DNA of 6,108 bases from Alphaproteobacteria bacterium (GCA_013152625.1 JAADFY010000090.1:1-6108), one strand, 5' to 3'; numbered from the stretch's first letter, positions 1 through 5,576 are shown. The notes: generated from the letters alone by a model not told the origin. A program made the numbers and translations.

Positions 1-181
1 CGCCAATGGTCATCACCAGGGTTGCAGCGGTGGCAATAATCGACAGGGTAGCCATTTGCTGCAGCACATTGGCCACATTGGCCCCGGAGGCGAACGCCTC
101 GGGCGCAGCAAACGAAAAACCGGCCACCAGCAGCAAAAAGGCCAGCAATGTGCCAAACCGGGCAAAACTGACCCGGTTCAT
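1..181 (-). CDS. Sugar ABC transporter permease (RbsC-like), N-terminal fragment
   Basis: This is the beginning of an inner-membrane permease of the branched-chain/ribose type (BPD_transp_2), cut by the left window edge after 60 codons. The frame is open from ATG at 181 to the edge. The visible part begins MNRVSFARFG, then has a hydrophobic segment (about residues 11-27, rich in Leu, Val, Phe, Ala), a short polar stretch (PEAFASGANVANVL) and the start of a second hydrophobic segment ending TLVMTIG. In this family the first transmembrane helix is followed by a segment with an Asn-Leu-Leu-type motif and then a helix ending in an 'IIGGIDLS'-like motif, which fits. The ATG overlaps the ATPase stop as ATGA, so translation is probably coupled; no clear Shine-Dalgarno is seen. 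It would form the membrane channel for the ATPase and binding protein encoded just upstream. The identity rests on context plus about 60 residues. Confidence 0.85.
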   Translation of the reverse strand, partial: MNRVSFARFGTLLAFLLLVAGFSFAAPEAFASGANVANVLQQMATLSIIATAATLVMTIG

Positions 182-205
182 ATGATCTGGCTCATCTGAT
201 CTGGC
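178..205. repeat. 14-bp tandem repeat at the ATPase/permease junction
   Basis: Two adjacent 14-bp units, tcatatgatctggc (178-191) and tcatctgatctggc (192-205), differ at one base. They cover the last codons of the ATPase gene, its TGA stop and the ATG of the permease. Because 14 is not a multiple of three, the second copy shifts the frame between the two genes: with a single unit the ATPase frame would run straight into the permease frame. Confidence 0.85.
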
Positions 206-1758
206 GCCTTGAGACCAGCGGCGGTCTGCCGGGAACTTTTTGCCTGGGCGCCGGCGGCCAATGCCTCGTGGGAGGCTTCGGCGCGGGCAAGAATTTCGAC
301 AATGGCCCCATCACGAAACACCATCACCCGGTCACCCAGTTCCAGCGCTTCGTTGCGGTCAGAGGTTGAAAAAAGCACCCCGTTACCGTCGGCGGCGATA
401 TCCGCGACAATACGTTTGATCACTGCCCGGGCTTTGACATCGACCCCTTCGGTGGGTTCGTCGAGCAGCATGACCCGGGAAGACCGGGTCGCCCAGCGCG
501 AGAATATCAGCTTTTGCTGGTTGCCCCCCGACAGGGACCGCGCCAGTTGCCCTTCGGAGCTGAAAGCCATGAACACCTCGCCGGCAGCGCGCTCAAACGC
601 CGCCCGCTCGGCATGTTGATCCGGCACCGGCACACGGGCAAAATAGCGATAGGCGGCCAGAAGCGGCAGGGTGGAATTAAACGTTAAGGGGTGATCGGCG
701 AACAGGGCTGTTTTGTGCCGGTCGGCAGGCACATAGCTGACCCCGGCCCTTACCGCGTCCCGGGGGGACTTTGGCGCATAGGCTTTGCCGGCCAGCATCA
801 TTGTTCCGGTGCTTTTTTCCGCCCCCCAGATTCCGTGCAATAAAGAAGAGCGCCCCGATCCAGCAAGTCCGTAAAGCGTTATCACCTCGCCCCCATGTAC
901 CTTGAAGCTGGCCGGCACGGACAATTCTCCAACCCGCAGGTGGGAAACCTCCAGAATTGCCCGCTTTTGCTTCCCGCCCGGAGCTGTTTTGGCAACGGCG
1001 GGTACGGGCTTGACGGGTTCGGGTCTGGCGGGTTTCGGCAAACCATTTTCGCCGCTCATGGCGCTGATCATTCTGTCCACGCTTAAATCGTTGCCGGACA
1101 ACTCGGCCACAGCCTGCCCGTCGCGCAAAATCACGCACCGATCACAGCATTGGGCTATTTCATCGAGCCGGTGACTGACAAACAGGATCGATGTGCCCCG
1201 GGTCCGCAAACGTTGCAGAGCGGCAAAAAAGATCTGCGCATCTTCCGCCGGCAGCGCCGCGGTGGGCTCATCGAGAATTAACAGACCCCCCGCATCGGAT
1301 ACCGCCTTGAGCAGGCGCACGAACTGTTTTTGCGCCGGGGGCAAAAACATAACCGGGACATCCAGGTCCAGTTCCGGGGCAATTTTTTCCGCAACCTCGG
1401 CAATGGCCCGCCCCATGGCGGCCCGGTCAATGGTCCCGAAACGCCTGGGATACCGGCGGCCCAGAAAACAATTTTCCACCGTATCAAGATTGGATACCAA
1501 AGGCGCATCCTGATGAATGACACGAATACCGGCCGCATACGACGCGTGGGGCGACAATGGGGTCAACGGCGTGCCGTTAAAAACCGCTGTGCCCCTGTCG
1601 GCACGTTCGGCCCCGGCGATGATCTTGATCAGGGTGGATTTGCCCGCACCGTTGTGACCCACCAGCCCACAGATTTCGCCCTCAAAGAGTGAAAAATTCA
1701 CATCTTTGAGGGCGTTGGTTGCGCCAAAGCGCTTTGAGATATTTTCAAGCTGTAACAA
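178..1758 (-). CDS. Sugar ABC transporter ATP-binding protein (RbsA/CUT2 type, two ATPase domains)
   Basis: A 526-residue cytoplasmic ATPase with two fused nucleotide-binding domains, which would power import of a simple sugar or similar small solute. Domain 1 (about 1-235) has Walker A GHNGAGKST (34-42), Q-loop Q83, Walker B LLILDEP (159-165) and H-loop H196, but its signature is degenerate (LPPAQKQ, 139-145). Domain 2 (about 268-495) has a Walker A without the lysine (GLAGSGRSS, 297-305), a canonical signature LSGGNQQK (409-416) and Walker B MLLDEP (430-435). This asymmetry is usual for RbsA/MglA proteins. A Pro/Ala/Lys-rich linker lies at about 240-266, and about 25 residues at the C-terminus extend past the usual end. 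The start is TTG at 1758: the only in-frame codons between it and the preceding gene's stop are ACC GCC, and the protein then aligns from its usual MLQLENISKRFG beginning. No good Shine-Dalgarno is visible, so coupling to the binding protein gene 6 bp upstream is likely. Confidence 0.95.
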   Translation of the reverse strand: MLQLENISKRFGATNALKDVNFSLFEGEICGLVGHNGAGKSTLIKIIAGAERADRGTAVFNGTPLTPLSPHASYAAGIRVIHQDAPLVSNLDTVENCFLGRRYPRRFGTIDRAAMGRAIAEVAEKIAPELDLDVPVMFLPPAQKQFVRLLKAVSDAGGLLILDEPTAALPAEDAQIFFAALQRLRTRGTSILFVSHRLDEIAQCCDRCVILRDGQAVAELSGNDLSVDRMISAMSGENGLPKPARPEPVKPVPAVAKTAPGGKQKRAILEVSHLRVGELSVPASFKVHGGEVITLYGLAGSGRSSLLHGIWGAEKSTGTMMLAGKAYAPKSPRDAVRAGVSYVPADRHKTALFADHPLTFNSTLPLLAAYRYFARVPVPDQHAERAAFERAAGEVFMAFSSEGQLARSLSGGNQQKLIFSRWATRSSRVMLLDEPTEGVDVKARAVIKRIVADIAADGNGVLFSTSDRNEALELGDRVMVFRDGAIVEILARAEASHEALAAGAQAKSSRQTAAGLKAPDQMSQII

Positions 1759-1764
1759 GGCGGT

Positions 1765-2694
1765 TTATGGACACGTAACGCCAAGGCTTTCCCGGGTGAT
1801 CAGTTGAACCGGGGCATAAAGCTCGTCGGCTTCAACCGAAGCGCCCGAAAACACCAGTTCAAGCTGATCGGCAGCAATAATCGCCATTTCGCCAAAGCCC
1901 TGACGCACGGTTCCGATATAAGCCGAACACGCCTTGATCAGTTCAATGGCTTCGGGATTGCCGTCAATACCGGCAACGATGATATCCGTGCGACCGGCGG
2001 CCTCGATGGCCAGATTGGCGCCAATACCCGGCTCGTCCCATGCGGCCCACACCGCATTGATCGCCCCATCACCGGGATTGGCCAGCAACATCGCATCCAT
2101 GGCCCCACGACTATCGTCGATCTGGCCGGGAACCTGCACATAATGGTTGGCCACCTCGGTAATTCCGGGGGCGTTCTTTAGGGCATCGTCCAGGGCAATT
2201 TCACGTTGGCGAACCCCGGGATGCGCTGAAAAGAAAAACCGCACAATGTTGCCTTCACCGCCCATGGCATCGAACAGGAATTCGGTCATGGTCGTGCCCA
2301 GCCGGTAATTGTCGGAGGTTACGTTCAGGATTGTGGCGTCGTTTTTCGCCCCGTCAATGGTGACCACGGGAATGCCGGCAGCCTTCGCCTTGTCCACCTG
2401 ATCCTGTATCTGGGCCGGATCCACCGAGACCAGCAATATCGCATCGGCCCCGGCGGTGGTTGCATCTTCCACCCGGCTGGCAAAAGCGCCCATGTCCCCG
2501 GCGGTATCAATCACATTGACACCCCAGCCATTCTCTTCTGCTTCAGACGTGAATGAGTTCACCATTTCCGCCGTGGCAATGGCGGCAAGAAACGGCGTGA
2601 TCACCGAAATTTTTACCTCTTGCGCCACACCGACCGACATTCCCACCCCCGTAAGCGCGGTAGCCAGGCAAAGTGTTTTAACGAGCTTGTTCAT
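1765..2694 (-). CDS. Periplasmic sugar-binding protein of ABC transporter (Peripla_BP_4/RbsB-like)
   Basis: A 309-residue exported solute-binding protein that would deliver substrate to the importer encoded downstream. The N-terminus is a classic signal peptide: MNKLVK, a hydrophobic core (about 7-22), then a likely cleavage near VGVAQ/E (residues 24-25). The mature part starts EVKISVITPF and shows the type I binding-protein pattern: TAGADAILLVSVDP (80-93) and AGIPVVTIDG (106-115) in the first lobe, then NAVWAAWDEPG (213-223) and IIVAGIDGNPEA (238-249) around the hinge and second lobe. Two cysteines remain in the mature protein (256 and 308) and could form a disulfide. ATG at 2694 is chosen because GGAGGA lies 6 nt upstream and the signal peptide begins there; an in-frame extension to a TTG at 2847 is not credible. 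Length matches the family. The ligand is unknown: sugars or cyclitols are typical of the family. Confidence 0.93.
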   Translation of the reverse strand: MNKLVKTLCLATALTGVGMSVGVAQEVKISVITPFLAAIATAEMVNSFTSEAEENGWGVNVIDTAGDMGAFASRVEDATTAGADAILLVSVDPAQIQDQVDKAKAAGIPVVTIDGAKNDATILNVTSDNYRLGTTMTEFLFDAMGGEGNIVRFFFSAHPGVRQREIALDDALKNAPGITEVANHYVQVPGQIDDSRGAMDAMLLANPGDGAINAVWAAWDEPGIGANLAIEAAGRTDIIVAGIDGNPEAIELIKACSAYIGTVRQGFGEMAIIAADQLELVFSGASVEADELYAPVQLITRESLGVTCP

Positions 2695-2700
2695 TGATTT

Positions 2701-2706
2701 TCCTCC
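2701..2706 (-). promoter_or_regulatory. Strong Shine-Dalgarno of the binding-protein gene
   Basis: On the minus strand GGAGGA is followed by six bases (AAATCA) and then ATG at 2694. It is the strongest ribosome binding site in the window. It decides the start of the binding protein, which is usually the most highly made subunit of such importers. Confidence 0.85.
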
Positions 2707-2735
2707 ATTGTCTCGCCCCACCTTATCGGACCTGA

Positions 2736-2758
2736 CCAAGACCTCCAAGACCTCCAAG
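2736..2758. repeat. 9-bp tandem repeat in the leader of the ABC operon
   Basis: Two exact copies of ccaagacct (2736-2744 and 2745-2753) are followed by a partial third (ccaag, 2754-2758). Read on the minus strand this gives GGAGGTCTTGGAGGTCTTGG about 42-58 nt before the binding-protein start, so two extra Shine-Dalgarno-like GGAGGT motifs lie in the untranslated leader with no ATG or GTG directly after them. A chance short duplication is possible. Confidence 0.7.
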
Positions 2759-2801
2759 GGTTTCAAGGGCTCCAAATGGAAATACCGAACGTAAAAGACC
2801 G

Positions 2802-2836
2802 GCACCGGGAAAATTTGCTCGAAATCGAGCCGGTGC
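2802..2836. repeat. Nested inverted repeat between the PPOX and ABC genes (weak terminator or operator)
   Basis: Outer arms gcaccgg (2802-2808) and ccggtgc (2830-2836) pair perfectly over 7 bp. Inside lies a smaller dyad, ctcga-aa-tcgag (2818-2829). It starts about 20 bp after the PPOX stop codon on the minus strand, where a terminator for that gene would be expected, but the following bases (CGGTCTTTTAC) contain only a four-T run. It might instead be an operator or leader structure for the ABC operon. Confidence 0.4.
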
Positions 2837-2857
2837 AACGGGCGCAATCAATCCCGT

Positions 2858-3427
2858 CTATTTTTGTCGCAATTTATCTGACGCCTCGGCCTCGGCCATC
2901 ATCCGGGCCTGGGAAGGCAGGGTTTTGGGGTCGATATTTTTTGCCCCGCCCCAGATGTCAGAGCGGATCAGCGCCTTGGCGCATTGAAAATAGACCGCCT
3001 GCACATCAATGGCGATAACCGTGGCCGGCCGGCGGCCGTCGACCTCAAAACCGGCGCAAATCTGGTCATCCGCAGTGACAATGGCCCGGCCGTTGACCCT
3101 GAGCGTAATGGGCGAGCCCGGAACCAGAAACAGCAGGGCCACCCGTGGATCCCCAACAATGTTGCGCAGGGAATCGAGCCGGTTGTTGCCGGCCAGATCG
3201 GGCATCATCAGGGTGTGCTTGTCTACGAGCCTGACCACACTGCCCCGGTCGCCGCGGGGGGTGCAGTCAAGCCCTTCGGGACCCACGGTTGCCAGGGCGA
3301 CAAACGGCGCCGCCTTTATGATCTCTGCGTAGGCGGGCGTAATGTGGTCGGTCTGTTTGATGTAGGCGTTCGGTTTGGCCACCCCGTAGTGGCTTTCCAG
3401 TTCAGCCACGGATTTGATTGCAGACAT
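2858..3427 (-). CDS. PPOX-class FMN-binding protein, DR_2398-like (pyridoxamine 5'-phosphate oxidase family)
   Basis: A 189-residue cytoplasmic protein of the split-barrel flavin-binding superfamily, resembling the uncharacterised 'PPOX class probable FMN-dependent enzyme, DR_2398 family'. Recognisable blocks are ITPAYAEIIKAAPFVALATV (29-48), GLDCTPRGD (52-60), PDLAGNNRLDSLRNI (76-90), DPRVALLFLVPG (93-104), LRVNGRA (109-115) and VYFQCAKALIRS (145-156). In such proteins the Arg/Asn-rich middle block and the following strands hold the FMN phosphate. The substrate is not known; pyridoxamine phosphate oxidation should not be assumed. ATG at 3427 is preferred over an upstream in-frame start because AGGAAG lies 7 nt before it. 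The gene follows the HxlR gene by 56 bp on the same strand, so the two may be co-transcribed and the protein may act in the same redox or xenobiotic response (inference). A perfect hairpin directly precedes its ribosome binding site. Confidence 0.9.
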   Translation of the reverse strand: MSAIKSVAELESHYGVAKPNAYIKQTDHITPAYAEIIKAAPFVALATVGPEGLDCTPRGDRGSVVRLVDKHTLMMPDLAGNNRLDSLRNIVGDPRVALLFLVPGSPITLRVNGRAIVTADDQICAGFEVDGRRPATVIAIDVQAVYFQCAKALIRSDIWGGAKNIDPKTLPSQARMMAEAEASDKLRQK

Positions 3428-3440
3428 TGTGTTTCTTCCT

Positions 3441-3460
3441 GTCGGCAATTGGTTGCCGAC
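3441..3460 (-). promoter_or_regulatory. Perfect 8-bp hairpin/dyad abutting the PPOX ribosome binding site
   Basis: The arms gtcggcaa (3441-3448) and ttgccgac (3453-3460) are exact reverse complements around a 4-base loop. On the transcribed minus strand the order is hairpin, AGGAAG (3435-3440), seven bases, ATG, so the stem ends at the base next to the Shine-Dalgarno. No T-run follows, so it is not a standard intrinsic terminator of the HxlR gene. It could be a translational control element, an mRNA processing or stabilising stem, or a DNA operator. Confidence 0.55.
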
Positions 3461-3483
3461 CTTTGGCGTGTGCCGGAGAAATC

Positions 3484-3858
3484 CTATCCGGTTGCCGGGT
3501 TCGCGGCCAGATGCCTGTTGCCCCAGTCGGCCAGCGGTCGCAGGGCGTCAACCATTTCCTCACCGGCACTGGTCAGCGAATATTCAACCCGGGGCGGGAC
3601 CTGGGCAAAGACTTTTCGTGCTACCAGTCCATCTCGCTCAAGCTCGCGCAATTGCAGGGTAAGCATGCGCTGGGTGATGTTATCGATGGCCCGATGCAAT
3701 ACGCCAAACCGCAGCGTCCCGTCCGCCAGCTTGTAAAGAATAACCGGTTTCCATTTGCCACCGATTATTCGAACCGCCACCTGCATCGGGCACATTTCCT
3801 GACAGCCCGGCTGGCGTTCGATCAACCGATCCACCGGTTCGCGGACCTTCAGGTTCAT
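3484..3858 (-). CDS. HxlR-family winged-helix transcriptional regulator
   Basis: A 124-residue MarR-like winged-helix DNA-binding protein. The HxlR pattern is nearly complete: CPMQVAVRIIGGKWKPVIL (23-41), LRFGVLHRAIDNITQRMLT (49-67), LRELERDGLVARK (70-82), VPPRVEYSLTSAGEEM (86-101) and LADWG (108-112). The cysteine before the Pro of the CPM motif (Cys23) sits where redox-sensing members (YodB, HypR, QorR type) carry the cysteine that reacts with quinones, diamide or disulfide stress; a second cysteine, Cys19, is close by. The ATG at 3858 has AGGG about 9 nt upstream. It is transcribed divergently from the flavodoxin-like reductase gene, the usual arrangement for an HxlR repressor and its target, and the shared region carries repeated AGTAC motifs. 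The family is certain from sequence; the target and inducer are inferred. Confidence 0.95.
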   Translation of the reverse strand: MNLKVREPVDRLIERQPGCQEMCPMQVAVRIIGGKWKPVILYKLADGTLRFGVLHRAIDNITQRMLTLQLRELERDGLVARKVFAQVPPRVEYSLTSAGEEMVDALRPLADWGNRHLAANPATG

Positions 3859-3875
3859 GGCGTGTTTCCCTGTCT

Positions 3876-3917
3876 ATAGTACCTATATTGATAGTACGTA
3901 TCACAAACGACCGTACT
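3876..3917. promoter_or_regulatory. Candidate HxlR operator: repeated AGTAC/GTACT half-sites
   Basis: Two 11-bp elements, atagtacctat (3876-3886) and atagtacgtat (3891-3901), differ at one base and are spaced 15 bp start to start. The inverted half GTACT follows at 3913-3917. The first element is itself a dyad (ATAG-N3-CTAT). They lie 18-59 bp upstream of the HxlR ATG, and the last half-site touches the -35 of the divergent reductase promoter. HxlR regulators such as YodB bind TACT/AGTA-type dyads, so binding here could repress both genes. This is inferred from position and sequence only. Confidence 0.55.
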
Positions 3918-3945
3918 TGCCAATAACATATGTTCATCCTTAAAT
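3917..3945 (+). promoter_or_regulatory. Candidate sigma-70 promoter of the flavodoxin-like reductase gene
   Basis: A -35-like TTGCCA (3917-3922) and a -10-like TTAAAT (3940-3945) are separated by 17 bp. The start of transcription would fall near 3952, giving a leader of about 30 nt before the ATG at 3982, which includes AGGAGA (3969-3974). The spacer contains a perfect 10-bp palindrome, aacatatgtt (3925-3934), which could be a further operator. The match to consensus is moderate. Confidence 0.5.
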
Positions 3946-3981
3946 GACCGCACATCAAAACTTCAATCAGGAGATACCAGC

Positions 3982-4587
3982 ATGTCAGCGAGCAATACCT
4001 ACTCCGTGGCAATCGTTTATCACTCGGGATACGGGCATACCAAAGCGCAGGCTGAAGCCGTTGCCCGGGGGGCCGCCGGAGTGGACGGCGTTAATGCACT
4101 GCTGATTCCGGTGGAGGAGTTGACCCCGGAGGAAACCACCAAAAGTCGCTGGACCGAACTGGATGGTGCCGACGCCATCATATTCGGTTCACCCACCTAT
4201 ATGGGCGCAGTGTCCGCCCCCTATAAGGCATTTATCGATGCCACCGCCGCCCAGTGGTATGAAGGGCGCTGGGCCAACAAGCTGGCCGCCGGTTTCACCA
4301 ACTCCGGCAGCCAGTCCGGTGACAAACTCAACACCTTGACCCAGTTGGCGGTTCTGGCCGCCCAGCACCAGATGATCTGGGTATCGCTGGGATTGATGCC
4401 GGGCAACAATTCAAATACCGGCAGCGCCGATGACATCAACCGCATTGGCAGCTATCTCGGCGCCATGGCCCAGTCAAACGTCGACGCCGGTCCGGACGTG
4501 GCTCCCCCGGACGCTGACAAGCGCACCGCCCAGCACCTGGGCACACGGGTGGCCGAAGCGGTCAAGCGATGGGGTCGGGCGGCTTAA
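3982..4587 (+). CDS. Flavodoxin-fold NAD(P)H:quinone oxidoreductase-like protein (WrbA/NADPH-dependent FMN reductase type)
   Basis: A 201-residue soluble FMN protein, expected to reduce quinones or similar electrophiles by two electrons at the cost of NAD(P)H. The FMN phosphate loop is YHSGYGHTKAQAEA (13-26), close to the loop of WrbA-like proteins. The second FMN loop is GSPTYMGAVSAPYKAF (69-84), and FTNSGSQSGDKLNTL (105-119) matches the third cofactor segment. The fold is complete and the length is normal for the family (about 200). ATG at 3982 has AGGAGA seven bases upstream. It is divergent from the HxlR gene, 123 bp apart, which suggests induction by quinone or thiol-reactive stress through that repressor. 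The exact substrate and any preference for NADH or NADPH cannot be read from sequence. It is not close enough to E. coli WrbA to give that symbol with certainty. Confidence 0.9.
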   Translation: MSASNTYSVAIVYHSGYGHTKAQAEAVARGAAGVDGVNALLIPVEELTPEETTKSRWTELDGADAIIFGSPTYMGAVSAPYKAFIDATAAQWYEGRWANKLAAGFTNSGSQSGDKLNTLTQLAVLAAQHQMIWVSLGLMPGNNSNTGSADDINRIGSYLGAMAQSNVDAGPDVAPPDADKRTAQHLGTRVAEAVKRWGRAA

Positions 4588-4673
4588 TCCCGTCCTCCCC
4601 CTGCACCACGCCGGGCGGCGCATGATTCTCGCCATTGCCGCCCGGATGTTCAATGGCTATCTATTTGAACATC

Positions 4674-5576
4674 ATGGCCGATGTGAAAACCGAAATCGCC
4701 GATTGCGCCGCCGACATGGACCGGCACCTCGATCGGTTGCTTGGGCCCGCCGGGCCGAACGGGCCGGGGCTGGCGCCGGAGCGGCTTGTTGCGGCCATGC
4801 GCCATGGCACCCTGAACGGGGGCAAACGGTTGCGTCCGCTGCTGGTGCGCCAGTCGGCAGCGATTTTTGGTCTGTCCCCCAACGCAACTTTATGTGCGTC
4901 AGCGGCGGTGGAACTGGTGCATTGCTATTCCCTCATTCATGACGATCTTCCGGCCATGGACGATGACGATACCAGGCGCGGCAAACCAAGCGTTCATGTG
5001 GCATTTGACCAGGCGACAGCCATATTGGCCGGCGATGCATTATTGACGCTCGCGTTTCATGTTCTGGCGAAAAGCGATTGCCATGATGACGCCGGCATCC
5101 GTACAGCGCTGGTACTGGAACTGGCGGCGGGAGCCGGGGCCGGCGGCATGGCCGGGGGCCAGATGCGCGACCTTGAGGGTGAGAACAAATCCCTTGCCGA
5201 ACCCGACATCACCACGATGCAGGCCATGAAGACAGGGGCCCTGATCCGGGCCTCGGTGCGCATGGGCGCCCTGCTTGGCGGCGCAACTGCCGAAGAATTA
5301 TCGGCCCTGACCGCCTATGGGGAAGCCGCGGGCCGGGCCTTTCAGATCGCCGACGATATTTTGGATGAAACCGCCACCCCACAGCGCATGGGCAAAGCCA
5401 CCGGCAAGGACGCAGCGCGGAAAAAACCGACCCTTGTCGCCCGGATCGGCATGGACACGGCAAAACGCCGGCTTGGCGAAAACGTTCACAATGCCATTTC
5501 GGCGCTGACCCTGTTTAGTACAGGCGCCGACGGGCTGCGGGCCACCGCCCGCTATTTCGCCACCCGCGAGTTTTAG
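4674..5576 (+). CDS. ispA: Farnesyl diphosphate synthase (short-chain polyprenyl diphosphate synthase)
   Basis: A 300-residue all-helical prenyltransferase that condenses isopentenyl diphosphate with dimethylallyl and then geranyl diphosphate to give farnesyl diphosphate, the precursor of ubiquinone, undecaprenyl and other isoprenoids. Key motifs are GGKRLRP (49-55, diphosphate binding), the first Asp-rich motif DDLPAMDDDD (90-99, in the bacterial form with two inserted residues), KTG (186-188) and the second Asp-rich motif FQIADDILD (223-231). The residues just before the first motif (HCYSLIH) are those of IspA-type enzymes, though geranylgeranyl synthases of the same class cannot be wholly excluded. 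The ATG at 4674 is chosen because MADVKTEIADC aligns with the start of E. coli IspA (299 residues). ATG at 4653 and TTG at 4635 are in-frame alternatives; none has a good Shine-Dalgarno. It runs 86 bp after the reductase gene and converges with ispG. Confidence 0.92.
   Translation: MADVKTEIADCAADMDRHLDRLLGPAGPNGPGLAPERLVAAMRHGTLNGGKRLRPLLVRQSAAIFGLSPNATLCASAAVELVHCYSLIHDDLPAMDDDDTRRGKPSVHVAFDQATAILAGDALLTLAFHVLAKSDCHDDAGIRTALVLELAAGAGAGGMAGGQMRDLEGENKSLAEPDITTMQAMKTGALIRASVRMGALLGGATAEELSALTAYGEAAGRAFQIADDILDETATPQRMGKATGKDAARKKPTLVARIGMDTAKRRLGENVHNAISALTLFSTGADGLRATARYFATREF

Noticed and set aside
209..619. A 136-codon plus-strand open frame within the ATPase gene
   Set aside because: The opposite strand encodes the conserved second ATPase domain; the plus-strand product is low-complexity Ser/Ala/Arg sequence without domains.
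2695..2847. An in-frame N-terminal extension of the binding protein by 51 residues from a TTG
   Set aside because: It would bury the signal peptide and ignore the strong GGAGGA site; the extension contains the leader repeats and nothing conserved.
2984..3736. A 250-codon open frame on the plus strand antisense to the PPOX and HxlR genes
   Set aside because: It overlaps two clearly recognised genes on the other strand, has no recognisable domain and is explained by GC-rich codon bias.
4588..4673. A small gene or terminator between the reductase gene and ispA (for example an xseB-like gene)
   Set aside because: Only 86 bp, with no separate open frame carrying a ribosome binding site and no convincing hairpin with T-run.
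4430..4942. A 170-codon plus-strand open frame bridging the reductase gene and ispA
   Set aside because: It lies out of frame over both real genes and yields an Arg/Ala-rich sequence with no family resemblance.
3984..5576. A functional cluster linking the quinone reductase with ispA through ubiquinone synthesis
   Set aside because: Adjacency alone does not support it; HxlR control and housekeeping isoprenoid genes usually have unrelated regulation.
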